Of a stretch of DNA of 64,000 bases, positions 11,571-24,058 are shown one piece after another (the stretch's first letter is position 1; each line of letters starts with the position of its first letter). The notes beneath the pieces were generated by a model. It did no database searches. It worked only from the letters and a program-made list of their open reading frames with translations, and had not been told where the DNA came from. The translations under genes and the position numbers were made by a program. The stretch is from Timema cristinae (Eukaryota; Arthropoda; Insecta; Phasmatodea; Timematidae): NCBI GenBank assembly GCA_039000515.1, contig JBCFYV010000533.1, positions 37,919-101,918 on the forward strand. Reading direction: 5' to 3'.

Positions 11571-13010
11571 CAATGGTGGATCTACATAAAATAGCACCTA
11601 TGGCAAGCACTGGAATTGCGCCTCTGTCCAAACACCTGACACCTGTTTTTTAAACAACTTTACCATAATATCTGCTCAAAAATAAGACAAACTCATTAAT
11701 TTTATATTTAACACATTATGGTAACATAAGAAAACTATGAATGCACCTTCCTTGTTTTTACTGACGCAAATTGGTCTATGATGTCTTAAAGTCTGTTGTT
11801 TCTGTTTATTCTCTTTACACAATCAACAGAGCAAATCACACAATCAGCTTTGACCCATGAAGACTTTCAAAAACGAAGTTATTAGTTTCAGATCTCACAG
11901 CTGACGATGTTTAGCAGTATCTGAATAGCACTGTGAAGTTTGTGGAAAACGCTCTCATCTGCATACTGAGCAATACATTCTGGAAGTTCTTCAAGTCTTG
12001 ATATTTTCATTGAAAAAACATGTGACAATCTAAAATGTCTTCATATAGTTGTTGTCCATCAACAACACAGCTATAAAATTTTCCCAAACGTTCGCACTTC
12101 TGGTTTGAATCCTTAATATCGTCAGCGTAACACAGTCCCTTGGCATCAATAAAAAAGTCAAAGAAAGTCACTTCTTATTTCACTGGTTTTATTTCCATCG
12201 TCTGTAATGTCCTGGATTGCTCTAAGTATCTTCTCAAGGTACTTTTTAACCGGCTTCATTGCTTTTATCCTTGCACTCCATCTGATTTTGGGCTCCGACT
12301 TCACAACCACAGGCGCAGCGTTTTTCATACCTTTCTTTGAGTGAGTGATTGTCGCAATTCACTAACAATATCAGGCTGTTTGTCTCACTTATTCTTTGTT
12401 GAACACTACTCTTGTGTCAACCATCACAGCAGGGTTGTCATAAAACTGTGACTGACACTCTTTTAGCTCCTCTTCGTCCTTTTTTTCCTTTTCTGTTAAA
12501 ATTTTCCTTAATCATTAATAAAAATCAAAGCGACCTCAAACATCATAAAACAAATGTGATTGTGTTGTTAGTAATTTTTTTAATATATTCTCAATTGTAG
12601 ATATTATTTATTTATTGATAAATAATTAGAAACGTGTTTAGTTTAAATATTATTTTACACTTAAAACAAACAAATAATGTTGAAATACGCCCTTAGGACC
12701 TTTGCGCCCTAGGTTCGCTCTGTCTCAACGGCCAAGTTCTGACATGAGAATTAGTATGTGATCTTATATAGGCTATTTTCAGTATGAATCTCATGGATTT
12801 AGCTAAAGTTTGTACAAAAACAAATATTTAACGTTCTATTTATTAGTTTATATTATAACAACTAAAAATGATTTAAATATAAAAGTATTTGGAATAAAAA
12901 AGTAAGATAAATTACAATAATTGAGTAAATAGAACCTATTTAGTGACGTGCCCCCGTTAAGTGGCGCCCAGGGCACTTGCAAAATCTGCCATACCGTAGG
13001 TCCACCACTG
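11571..13010 (-). mobile_element. hAT-type DNA transposon, decayed, 1.44 kb
   Basis: The left end reads CAATGGTGGATCTAC at 11571. The reverse complement of the right end reads CAGTGGTGGACCTAC and ends at 13010. Both arms continue with related sequence and a GCGCC block. The flanks GATATACA and TATATAAG share five of eight bases, compatible with an eroded 8-bp duplication. The interior carries the minus-strand hAT transposase remnant described separately. Confidence 0.7.
11800..12480 (-). pseudogene. hAT transposase remnant, ZMYM1-like
   Basis: Translating the minus strand gives pieces typical of the hAT transposases related to zinc-finger MYM-type protein 1. There is an RWSARIKAMKPVKKYLEK segment, a YEDILDCHMFF segment, and in another frame YADESVFHKLHSAIQILLNI, followed by VSCE, the core of the C-terminal dimerisation region. 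Several stops and frameshifts interrupt it. The N-terminal zinc fingers and much of the catalytic domain are absent, so this is a deleted copy. Plus-strand ORFs here (12140-12340, 12412-12600) are shadows. Confidence 0.65.
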
Positions 13011-13320
13011 TATATAAGTGAAATGATTATGATTTTTCTTTATTTAGAGATATGTGTGTAATGGGCATGATTTTAATTTGTTTAGTGATATATTGTGATA
13101 GTGTATTGAATAAAATTTTACTAAACTTTGTTGTAGGCATTTATGTGTGGTGAGCATGATTTTCTTTTATTTGGTGGTATATGTGTATTAAACATCATTT
13201 TCTAAACTTTGTGGTATGTGTGTAGTGAACATAATTTTCCTTTATTTTGTGATTTAGGACTATGTATAGTGAACATATTTTTTCTAAGCTTTGTTGTATA
13301 CATGTAGTTTTTCATACCCT
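13011..13320 (+). repeat. Degenerate short tandem repeat, about 60-65 bp
   Basis: Variants of ATATGTGTGTA, then AACATGATTTTC, then CTAAACTTTGTTGTA recur four to five times with drift. No coding potential. Confidence 0.5.
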
Positions 13321-13394
13321 ACTGCGATTTGAAAACCAATGTTTCCGTCATCAGCAGGCCACGACGATGATAACACGAGAATGAAGCCTCAGAC

Positions 13395-13877
13395 CAGTGT
13401 TTCCCATATTGGGTGATACCGTCCTCCAGGGGGTGTTTTGGTGGTTTTGTGAGATGGTAAGTAATTGTAAGGGAGTTGTACGGGAGCGTATGGGTATTTA
13501 CTGATATTGCAGGAATAATTTTATGTTAATAAATACAGGCAATAAAATATTTGTTTTATATTAAATACTGTATTTATGTTCTATAATTTTGACAATACGA
13601 TTTATTACTTAAATTTGTACCACTTAACATAAGTTATGTTTTAACGAGTGTTTTATTCATAAGAATTATAAATTATGCCACGTAAAAAGGGGATTTATTT
13701 TGTGATCATGTTTATTTCAAAGGAGGTAATATTGACTATGTGGGGAAAAAAGTAATTCTGCGAGGTTATTATCATTGATATCAGTATGCATATTACATAT
13801 AACTTAGGGTTAGGGGCTGTTGCAGCATCAAATTCTCAGAAGAGGGCAATAGGCTAAAAAAAGGTTGGGTATTACTG
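13395..13877. mobile_element. hAT-type MITE, 483 bp
   Basis: The left end starts CAGTGTTTCCCATATTGGGT. The right end, reverse-complemented, starts CAGTAATACCCAACC. The flanking 8-mers CCTCAGAC (13387-13394) and CCTTGAAC (13878-13885) differ by three transitions, as expected for an aged 8-bp hAT duplication. The interior has no transposase. Confidence 0.6.
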
Positions 13878-13905
13878 CCTTGAACCATACTGATAGTGAA
13901 GTCAC

Positions 13906-16900
13906 ATATAGTTAACATTATATTGATAACTTTCATCAGTTGTAAACGTATAGTGGACATTGTTAACTTTCATCAGTTGTACACGTATAGGGGACATTGT
14001 TAACTTTCATCAGTTGTACACGTATAGTGGACATTGTTAGCGTTCATCTGGTCTAACACGTATAGGGGACATTGTTAGCGTTCATCTGGTCTACACGTGT
14101 AGTGGACATTGTTAACTTTCATCAGTTGTACACGTATAGTGGACATTGTTAACTTTCATCAGTTGTACACGTATAGGGGACATTGTTAACTTTCATCAGT
14201 TGTACACGTATATTGGACATTGTTAGTGTTCATCTGGTCTACACGTATAGTGGACATTGTTAACTTTCATCAGTTGTACACGTATAGTGGACACTGTTAA
14301 CTTTCATCAGTTGTACACGTATAGGGGACATTGTTAGCGTTCATCTGGTCTACACGTATAGTGGACATTGTTAACTTTCATCAGTTGTACACGTATAGTG
14401 GACACTGTTAACTTTCATCAGTTGTACGCGTATAGGGGACAATGTTAGCGTTCATCTGGTCTACACGTATAGTGGACATTGTTAACTTTCATCAGTTGTA
14501 CACGTATAGTGGACATTGTTAACTTTCATCAGTTGAACACGTATAGGGGACATTGTTAACTTTCATCAGTTGTACACGTATAGTGGACATTGTTAGCGTT
14601 CATCTGGTCTACACGTATAGTGGACATTGTTAACTTTCATCAGTTGTACACGTATAGTGGACACTGTTAACTTTCATCAGTTGTACACGTATAGGGGACA
14701 TTGTTAGCGTTCATCTGGTATAAACGTATAGTGGACATTGTTAACTTTCATCTGGTCTACACGTATAGTGGACATTGTTAACTTTGATCTGGTCTACACG
14801 TATAGGGGACATTGTTAGCTTTCATCAGTTGTACACGTATAGGGACATTGTTAGCTTTCATCAGTTGTACACGTAAAGTGGACATTGTTAACTTTCATCT
14901 GGTCTACACGTATAGGGGACATTGTTAGCTTTCATCAGTTGTACACGTATAGGGGACATTGTTAGCTTTCATCAGTTGTTCACGTATAGGGGACATTGTT
15001 AACTTTCATCAGTTGTACACGTATAGTGGACTTTGTTAACTTTCTTCTGGTCTACACGTATAGTGGACATTGTTAACTTACATCTGGTCTACACGTATAG
15101 TGGACATTGTTAACTTTCATCTGCTCTACACGTATAGTGGACATTGTTAACTTTCATCTGGTCTACACGTATAGGGGACATTGTTAGCTTTCATCAGTTG
15201 TACACGTATAGGGGACATTGTTAACTTTCATCTGGTCTACACGTATAGGGGACATTGTTAGCTTTCATCAGTTGTACACGTATAGTGGACATTGTTAACT
15301 ATCATCTGGTCTACACGTATAGGGGACATTGTTAGCTTTCATCAGTTGTACACGTATAGGGGACATTGTTAGCTTTCATCAGTTGTACACGTATAGTGGA
15401 CATTGTTAGCTTTCATCAGTTGTACACGTATAGTGGACACTGTTAACTTTCATCTGGTCTACACGTATAGGGGACATTGTTAACTTTCATCAGTTGTACA
15501 CGTATAGGGGACATTGTTACCTTTCATCAGTTGTACACGTATAGTGGACATTGTTACCTTTCATTTGGTCTACACGTATAGGGGACATTGTTTGCGTTCA
15601 TCAGTTGTACACGTATAGGGGACATTGTTACCTTTCATCAGTTGTACACGTATAGTGGACATTGTTACCTTTCATCAGTTGTACACGTATAGGGGACATT
15701 GTTAACTTTCATCTAGTCTAAACGTAAAGTGGACATTGTTAGCTTTCATCAGTTGTACACGTATAGGGACATTGTTAACTTTCATCTGGTCTACACGTAT
15801 AGGGGACATTGTTAACTTTCATCAGTTGTACACGTATAGGGGACATTGTTAACTTTCATCAGTTGTACACGTATAGTGGACATTGTTAGCGTTCATCAGT
15901 TGTACACGTATAGTGGACACTGTTAACTTTCATCAGTTGTACACGTATAGTGGACATTGTTAACTTTCATCAGTTGTACACGTATAGTGGACATTGTTAA
16001 CTTTCATCTGGTCTACACATATAGGGACATTGTTAGCGTTCATCAGTTGTACACGTATAGGGGACATTGTTAGCGTTCATCAGTTGTACACGTATAGGGG
16101 ACACTGTTAACTTTCATCTGGTCTACACGTATAGGGGACATTGATAGCTTTCATCAGTTGTACACGTATAGTGGACATTGTTAACTTTCATCAGTTGTAC
16201 ACGTATAGTGGACATTGTTAACTTTCATCTGGTCTACACGTATAGTGGACATTGTTAGCGTTCATCAGTTGTACACGTATAGGGGACATTGTTACCTTTC
16301 ATCAGTTGTACACGTATAGGGGACATTGTTAACTTTCATCTAGTCTAAATGTAAAGTGGACATTGTTGGCTTTCATCAGTTGTACACGTATAGGGGACAT
16401 TGTTAGCGTTCATCAGTTGTACACGTATAGGGGACATTGTTACCTTTCTTCAGTTGTACACGTATAGGGGACATTGTTAGCTTTCATCAGTTGTACACGT
16501 ATAGTGGACACTGTTAACTTTCATCTGGTCTACACGTATAGGGGACATTGTTAACTTTCATCTGGTCTACACGTATAGGGGACATTGTTAGCGTTCATCA
16601 GTTGTACACGTATAGTGGACACTGTTAACTTTCATCTGGTCTACACGTATAGGGGACATTGTTAGCTTTCATCAGTTGTACACGTATAGTGGACATTGTT
16701 AACTTTCATCAGTTGTACACGTATAGGGGACATTGTTAACTTTCATCTGGTCCACACGTATAGGGGACATTGTTAGCTTTCATCTGGTCTACACGTATAG
16801 GGGACATTGTTAACTTTCATCTGGTCTACACGTATAGTGGACATTGTTAGCTTTCATCAGTTGTACACGTATAGTGGACATTGTTACCTTTCATCAGTTG

Positions 16901-17104
16901 TACACGTATATTAGACATTGTTGCCTTTCATCAGTTGTACACGTATATTAGACATTGCTGCCTTTCATCAGTTGTACACGTATAGTGGACATTGTTACCT
17001 TTCATCAGTTGTACACGTATATTGGACATTGTTACCTTTCATCAGTTGTACATGTATAGTGGACATTGCTACCTTTCATCTGGTGTACGCATATAGTGGA
17101 TGTT
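13906..17104 (+). repeat. 37-bp minisatellite, about 85 copies
   Basis: A continuous 3.2-kb array. Each unit runs GTTAACTTTCATCAGTTG then TACACGTATAGTGGACATT. There are two main core types, CATCAGTTGTACACG and CATCTGGTCTACACG. Further variants are GTTAAC/GTTAGC/GTTACC and TAGTGG/TAGGGG. Between about 14,210 and 14,720 the types repeat in a fixed order of three, a 111-bp higher-order unit; elsewhere the order is irregular. The last units (from about 16,900) are the most diverged. The unit length is not a multiple of three, so the ORF at 16918-17190 is not credible. Confidence 0.95.
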
Positions 17105-18965
17105 CCTTACATAAATTTAATTCTAGATTTATATTTACTTCAACTTTATTAGGTTGTAAAAATATATTGAACACTACTTCCCTTGTTTAGTCTTTCTACG
17201 TAGAGATTGAAACTTACACATTTTACTCGATGGTAAATGTAAAATGAAAGCTAGTTTAATCACACAGCAACATATCGATCTAATTTTTTATATAACTTAT
17301 GTAAAAACTCTATCCAAAAACCGTATTGATAGCAATTGTAATATTTTTATTGGTTTAGGAATATTTGGAAACATACAAACTATACAAACTAAGCTATAAA
17401 TGTAAAAATTGAAATAAATCAAAACACAAACATAATATTTCGTGATTATTTTATGGGTATAACTAATAAGTAGTTGAAAGGTCACGCTTACCTACACCAT
17501 CTTATCTAATTTTACTATTTATAATGACAGGTTATAAAGTTGTCATATAATAGTTTTAACTACAACAACTAGAAATCAAAATATTGTACCACCAATAGCT
17601 AAACGTTCTATACAATACAAGTTTTCACCACCACTTAACTTTTAAAATGGGAAAAAAGGTAATTGTTATGGAACTATTACACATTTAAGGGCTGCTAGGT
17701 TTGCCTTTAAATAATGTTGAATTCCCTAATAATACTATAATTACACCAAAGGGAAAGAAAGTGGAAACTATTAATCAAAGGTCTTATACCCTCATTTGTG
17801 TAAAGGAAGAGTGGAAAATAATTGAAGGCAAACAATTTCTGAGCACACGACTGGAATTCCAGTCCCGACCTACCCATCACCTGTAAATTAGACTAGACGA
17901 GAGAGATGATTTTGTTCACGTCCCCACTTGAGAGGGCTATTATTTTTCTATTCATGGTTTTATAAGATGTTTAATCTAAATATTAAAAGAGTTCAAGCTA
18001 CTGTCCGGCTGGGATTTACCCAAAGGGTCGAATGATCTAAAGCGTCATTCTAACAATAAAATTGGTTGCCAATAACATGGAAGTTAGGGTTAGAATTCCG
18101 GTCTGGTGTATCGAGAGGGATTTTGCTCTCAATGGTCGATTTCCACTCACGCTCTTCGTTAATGTGGGTACAATTCCCTTAAAATTAAACTTTGCTACTC
18201 TATAACACATTAGCGTATTAACTGGTGCATATGCAAATAATCCATAACAGGTAGTTAGATGGTTGTGGAAAATTAACCTAATGATTTCAATATTTAGATA
18301 CAAATTTAAAAAATAAAGTTATAAGTACCTAATTAATCTATGTACATGAATGTAAGTACATAATTATTTTATGTATATGAATGTAAATCACGATTTAATA
18401 TACAAGAGCAGCATTACTAGCAACTTGAAATAGTAATGTTCTTATTTCTTCTAAACAACTCGATCACTGTCTAAATTTGGAAGTATATTGGTTGTGCATC
18501 AAGCCAGTGGGCTGTTGTGAAATATAAACCAAAAGAGTGGAAAAGCGGTCGCTTTTACTGGTGAATGAATCATCCCGGCCTTGAGTGACAAGTCTTTCGT
18601 CCTTCCTCTTTCACTAATCTGTTACGAACTCATCGAAAGAAAGATAGGTAAGGAGAAGAGGTGAAATATTTTGTTTACTCCCAAAAGGCGACGAGGTATT
18701 TCTACCTGCCCATGTAGCACCCTTAAGATTCGGATGGACATCTCGAGGTTTGGCAAATCTCTACTCCAAGTAGTACCATGTGCTAACACCACACCGGAGC
18801 TGCGCTACTGTAGCTAGGGCAGTAACAACACCAACCCTCTCTCCCCCTCTAATACTCACCCTTCCCCTTTCGGAGTGTCATTACTCCCGGCCACCACCAC
18901 CACCCCTAATACTTTCAATTTTGTTGCTTACTACAAAACCAAAGAAAAGCTATCATGATGATGCT
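17105..18965. other. Intergenic stretch with one weak SINE trace
   Basis: No gene recognised. A poorly preserved SINE 1-like passage may lie at about 18,086-18,220 (GTTAGAATTCCGGTCTGG, then GATTTCCACTCACGCTC). Around 18,720-18,740, AAGATTCGGATGGACAT is the inverse of a phrase ending the dispersed repeats at 21.9 and 23.8 kb. Confidence 0.4.
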
Positions 18966-18973
18966 CTCTAAGG

Positions 18974-19717
18974 CAGCGGTGTGTAAGCTACGGCCCACGG
19001 GCCGCTTGAGGGCCGCACGCAATTGTAAAATTGTTGTGATTTTACTAACAAAAATGTCAAATTAAATAGATGATCAGAGCATGTTTTTAGACATTTGAAC
19101 AAGTGAGCAAGCTCTATTATAATGTTCCATGTGTAAGAGCAAATCAAATGAGTTCCAGTTTGATTTAATCAATCTTTAAGCAGACTTTAAGAAAATGAAA
19201 CTAACTGAATTGTATGCATCACTTGTAGAGAAAAGTTTGGTAATTTGAAAACGTTTGCCAGAAAGATGTTTGTGTTATTTGCTTCTACCTATATTTGTGA
19301 AAAGACTTTCTCATGCATGAACATTAACAAAGCAAAGAACAGGTCTTTCTTAACATACTCAAATCTACAAAGTGTTTCGCGATTTAGGACGAACAAGCTG
19401 AATCCTGACTTCGACAAACTCGTGCAGGATTTTGGACAGTTGCATAAATTCCATTAACGATAGCAATTTGAGTAGTTATTAATCAACATTTGGTAGGAAA
19501 AGTATCAACATGAGTACATAACATATTTAGTTTTATTTGTTATGACATTAGATTTTATTTGCTACTTTTTTTTGTATCGAAGCTATATGGTTATATGACT
19601 AATATATGCAATTTTCCGTTTTCATTATTTAGTTAATTTAGACGTTTGTTACATGCTGCCAGCTAGAGACCTCACATATGTCCATGTGGTCCTCGGGAGA
19701 AAATTTGCCCAGCTCTG
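18974..19717 (+). mobile_element. hAT transposon copy with perfect 8-bp target duplication
   Basis: CTCTAAGG occurs immediately outside both ends (18966-18973 and 19718-19725). The element starts CAGCGGTGTGTAAGC and its reverse-complemented end starts CAGAGCTGGGCAAAT, an imperfect hAT-style terminal inverted repeat. At 744 bp it is an internally deleted copy that keeps the 3' end of the transposase. Confidence 0.85.
19140..19457 (+). pseudogene. hAT transposase C-terminal remnant
   Basis: The last 70 codons (19245-19457) read as the C-terminal dimerisation region of the hAT transposases related to GTF2IRD2/EPM2AIP1-like proteins: FARKMFVLFASTYICEKTFS, then a FRTNKLNPDFDKLVQDF ending. A preceding piece with KKMKLTELYASLVEK is in another frame and is interrupted by TGA/TAA codons. 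The catalytic DDE part is absent. Confidence 0.75.
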
Positions 19718-19905
19718 CTCTAAGGAGTAGTGTGGAGTTTCGAGCCGCAATCTCGGTGTTTTATTAGAATGTCGTCCCAAGTCAAAGGACAAGGACTCCA
19801 ATTCCTGTCTAAGTACAATTTTTTTTAAGTTACCCAAGGGAATCATTATTTACAATAAATGGTGACATTTTTATTTAGTTTATATATTACCCACTGTATA
19901 TCATT

Positions 19906-19966
19906 ATCATTATTAGCACCATGTCTTACTACCCATTCGGGCTATACGCACTAACGCTAAAGTCAC
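19906..19966 (-). repeat. SINE family 2 tail fragment
   Basis: Minus-strand tail only: ATTAGCACCATGTCTTACTA, then CTATACGCACTAACGCTAA. The short spacing between the last two tail motifs matches family 2 rather than family 1. A 5'-truncated insertion. Confidence 0.65.
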
Positions 19967-20277
19967 GATATTATCATAATAATAACAATAATTTACAAAG
20001 GAAGTTGCGTGTGTATCCCTAGCTTAGCCAGTATCAAATTAAAGTTCGTATACTCGAACATATTTTAGAATTGAAACTGTAGTTAAATAATCACTTTTAG
20101 TATTTGTAGATCTTAAAAGAGGGAGGAGGGGGGAATTTTGAAATTGTAAAATGGACTACTTCAAATATATATTTTGTAAAAAGAATAAGAAATAATCTGA
20201 CTACAATACTTTAGCTACTTTTCATTCAAACTGTTTCAAAAACATGAAATAAAACCGACAGTTCAAAACAATAGGGT

Positions 20278-20530
20278 TATTATTTAGCACCGCGTCTTAC
20301 TACCCGTTCGGTTTATACGCTTGAAGTACTAATTACGCTAATGGATTGGGAATTGTGAAGGTTGAATTAGAGGAAGGGAAACACACATTTGCGTGGAGGG
20401 AGAGTGGAAAACCATTTAGGAAAAACCACCCTCAGTTCAGCCGAACGAGATTCGAACCTCAATCTCCCCGTCCTTGGCGGCCGAGCTCAACACGACTAGC
20501 GCGTTAGCCAACTACGCCACCGAGGCGGGT
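20278..20530 (-). mobile_element. SINE family 1, near full length
   Basis: Complete minus-strand copy. TAGCACCGCGTCTTACTACC forms the 3' tail at the low-coordinate end and ACTACGCCACCGAGGCGGGT the tRNA-like head at the high end; the B box reads GAGATTCGAACCTC in plus orientation. Flanks ATAGGGTTATT and ATACTGTTATT are nearly identical, consistent with an aged target duplication. Confidence 0.85.
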
Positions 20531-20913
20531 ATACTGTTATTTAATACTAGATTAAGTAACCTAACATTAAAAAAAAATAGCATTCATCTTGGATAAGTTT
20601 AAAATGAACATACTGAAACATTGTTTATAGACAAAAAAAAAACATTACTATTTTAAACTAACATATTTTTTCTTCAGATTCCATAGTAAAAACATAATTT
20701 GTTTGTTACTTCTCTCCTCAACTGGTAAATTCTCTCCTCAACTGGTAAATTCTCATTCTGTGATTAAATGAGCAATGATGGAGGAAAGAATAGAAGGTAC
20801 CAAAGACCCTGGCAAAAGTTGTTTAAATAATGAAGCAATAGTTGGCATTATAGTAACATATTTCAACTATACTTTATTGTTAGAAAAACTTACCATAGAA
20901 TATTTAAAATAAC

Positions 20914-20949
<36 letters not shown>

Positions 20950-21799
20950 GTTTTAACTACGTGTTGACCCATAATAGGTCTTTTACGTAAAAACACTATA
21001 ATTAAAGTAACTCAAAACTAATTATATGAAATAAAATAAAAAAGACAGTAAATGCAAGTTCATTGAGAGGGCATGGCTTGGTGAGAGTGAAGGAGAAATA
21101 AGGGATGATAAATTAAATGAAGTGTGAAAAAATTAATCATGAAAGTCATATCCTCCAACGAAGGAACGTAGACCCCCTCCACCCACACCAGCAATCAAGG
21201 TCATGAAGTTCTTAGGGGAGAGTAAGGGGTGGGGACGTACACTCACTGGCATACTTGTTTTGTTCTCCTTTGGGGACCATGTACATTTATACACTAATAC
21301 AGTAAACAAGTTGTCCTATACAGAGGCCTATTATATAAACTGCAGTGACGTAGTCTATGGATAATGTCTGATAGAGAATGTTATATCAATTGTTTTATGA
21401 CCAAATTGTTTATGCATTCAGGAAATGGCCGTTTGTTTGCGTGGACCAGAGTCCTTATTTAACTCACTTCCCCACTATCTAGAAGGTTGAATTTAGTACA
21501 CAGCTTCCACTAGTGGGACATTTTAATTTATTAAATCTTGACATTTCATAAATAAAGCTTTTAACAACAACAAAAAATTCTTTGTCTCTTCGTCTAGTCT
21601 CTCCTTTTTCACCCCCTCTATCACCATAGTGTCAAGTTACTAGTCTAATGCATTATAATTTGACTGTCTTGTATGTAGAAAATCCTCTTACTTGTCAGAG
21701 CAAAATGCTTTCTTTTGAGCTATCCTTTTGTATTTAAAGTTTTATTTATTTTTAAATAAAATATATATATCGTGTATTAAAGTAGATATTAAATTGTAT
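20531..21799. other. AT-rich stretch with small repeats only
   Basis: A 20-bp phrase, CTCTCCTCAACTGGTAAATT, occurs twice in tandem at about 20,711-20,754. An (ATT)n run lies at about 20,910-20,949. No gene recognised. Confidence 0.5.
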
Positions 21800-21944
21800 T
21801 TTTTTAGTGCAATCTTTCATATTCCGTTTACAAGTTAAATTGAATGAAAAAAACGTATGTTATTGTTAGGGTGTTTTTTTTCGTGGGGTACAGTAGACAA
21901 AATCAACCTCATATTAAAGTAGATATCCATCCGAATCTTAAATA
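21800..21944 (+). repeat. Dispersed repeat, copy 1
   Basis: Shares TTTACAAGTTAAATTGAATG, an AAAAAACGTATGTT-like phrase and the ending TCCATCCGAATCTTAA with 23680-23814. No coding sequence. Nature unknown, possibly a MITE. Confidence 0.5.
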
Positions 21945-22439
21945 AACATAACTTGTTAAATTTAGTGTCATTATAGCAATAGCTTAAAATGTTAACAAAA
22001 GTAACCTACACACTTTTGTTATCATGTGAGCTACTAAATACTTATTGGGACTATGTTTTAAAATAAATTGGCAAATGCAAGCAAACATTATTGCTGTAAT
22101 ATCAGTAAACTCCGACGAAAATGTTGAAAATAACATCCACCTCCGCCCCCAATCTGTATTCGTAATCACATCCAAGAAATTCACATGATATTCGGGGATG
22201 TATTTAGATTTAATGACAAAATAACCCTAAAACTAATTTATTACATACTATTTTATATAATTAACCTATTCCATATAATAATGTTTGTATAATTTTAGTC
22301 GATTAACCGAACGTGTTGGGTATATTGGAAATAATATTGTTAGATTTGTTGTCTTTTTTTTTTGTCAAACATTTATAATTAAAATACAATATCCTTTATA
22401 AATGACCCACAAACTATTATTTATATCTTCCGTTTTGGT
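21945..22439. other. AT-rich stretch, nothing recognised
   Basis: The minus-strand ORF at 21984-22184 has no recognisable family features. Confidence 0.4.
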
Positions 22440-22895
22440 TACCAAGGTAGTTGAGAGGAAGTGATCCTGCATTAGCGCATAGAGAGGATGGCAAACCACT
22501 GATAAATCACATGTTATTATTATTATTATTATTTAGCACCGCGTCTTACTACCCGTTCGGGTTATACGCTTTAAGTACTAATTACGCTAATGGATTAGGA
22601 ATTGGGAAGGTTGAATTAAGGGAAGTGAGCCCGCATTTGCGTGGAGGGAGAGTGGAAAACCATTTAGGAAACCCCCCCCCAGTTCACCCGACCGAGATTC
22701 GAACCTCGATCTCCCCGTCCTCAGCAGTCGGGCTCTACACGACTAGCGCGGTAGCCAACTACGCCACCGAGGCGGGTAATCACATGTGATAAGCCCCTCT
22801 AATTCACCTGGACGAGATTCGAACCTTGACCTCACCGACAACAGCGATAGAGTGCAATGCTATACTAGCATATTATTCTACTCAACCACTGGTGC
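22440..22895 (-). repeat. Older SINE 1 copy split by a younger SINE 1
   Basis: The two outer pieces, 22440-22504 and 22787-22895, are the diverged tail-side and head-side halves of one minus-strand SINE 1 (GAGATTCGAACCTTGAC in the right piece is its B box). They are separated by the younger insertion at 22514-22777. Confidence 0.7.
22514..22777 (-). mobile_element. SINE family 1, young copy with 9-bp target duplication
   Basis: Full-length minus-strand SINE 1 with an (ATT)n end. AATCACATG flanks it at 22505-22513 and 22778-22786. The ORF spanning 22451-22789 is a chance reading through this element. Confidence 0.9.
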
Positions 22896-23679
22896 GGGTT
22901 ATATATATGTTACAAACACCAACACTAAACAAAAAAGTAACAAAATAAGTATTGTTTTTTAACTCGCTTTTTGCTTTGGTAGTGTTTCTCAAAGTGTTTT
23001 AATATTTTTTAGTTGGTTTCCTGCTGTGTAACACAGATTTTTTGTTTCCATTGCGGGAGTATCGCCTAGAATATTTTTCTTGGCTAAAAAACATAATTTC
23101 TATACAAAAAGTTTGTATCTAATCAAAGAAACTCTGTAGATTGTTACACAAATTATTGATAAGGTAAACAGAATCAAGCCTACTCTATAAATAAACTTCT
23201 AACATAGATCATGCAAATACATCAAAAGGAACCTTTTCAAAAACTGAGGTTTGTAGGTAATAGCAGTAACAAGGTGACAGACAGTTAATGTCCAGACCAG
23301 GGTTTTACCTGAAGGGGAAATAAATGTAGGAAGGGAAGGGGGAGTAGCATGGCTTACAGAAAAAAAATGAAAAGATAGTTAATTCCAAAGAGGGATTGGG
23401 GAAGAGAGGGAGAGGCGCTTCCGAAGACAGAGCATTCTACCAGGCAGCTACTGAACTTTTTCAACAGTTCAGACATGATTTAATTTGAAAATATCAAATT
23501 TTGTGCCCATTATTGTATTGTAAATATTTGTCGTGTATGATCGAACATTATCTTATTCTCTATAATAATATGATAACTTCAAAACTATATTCTTGTATTT
23601 CATGTTTTGTTTAGTTTAAATTTAATTGAAATTACGTCTTATTGTAAAAATGTAAATATTAACTTGTAACTTTTTTTAT
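22896..23679. other. Intergenic, nothing recognised
   Basis: No ORF, RNA gene or repeat boundary was recognised; G-rich text around 23,310-23,420. Confidence 0.4.
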
Positions 23680-23814
23680 TAATATAGTTCATTTTAAATT
23701 TACAAGTTTAATGCAATGCAAAAAACCGTATGTTGTTACTATGCATATTTTTTTAAGCAATAGCCGGCACAACTTTATCGTTCTTATATAGTAGGTGTCC
23801 ATCCGAATCTTAAG
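23680..23814 (+). repeat. Dispersed repeat, copy 2
   Basis: Second copy of the repeat at 21800-21944, ending TCCATCCGAATCTTAAGAG. Similarity is strongest over TTTACAAGTTTAATGCAATG and the terminal phrase. Confidence 0.5.
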
Positions 23815-24058
23815 AGTATTGTTAAACTAAGCCAAATACCCTGGCTCTATTCCCATGTACAGGTGGGGTTTTTAAATTTAAATGAATATGATATTTAGAT
23901 ACGGCTATAACTATAATAAAATAAAGTATCATATATTGTATAATTTTTTTCCTTAAACGCCTTAAACCACTTTGGTGAAATAAATTATTTTATCCCATAA
24001 ATTTTTCTGTATATTATATCTATTACAAATAGCCTATTTAATTCACAATATTTAACAA

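Noticed and set aside
12140..12600. Plus-strand ORFs in the hAT element
   Set aside because: The meaningful translation is on the minus strand.
13906..17104. CRISPR-like array of ~37-bp repeats
   Set aside because: Units abut with no unique spacers and the sequence is eukaryotic; it is a minisatellite.
16918..17190. 90-codon ORF with repeated CTRILDIAAFHQLY-like units
   Set aside because: It lies in diverged minisatellite units; the 37-bp unit is not a multiple of three and no start context or neighbour supports it.
22451..22789. 112-codon ORF
   Set aside because: Reads through a SINE on the opposite strand.
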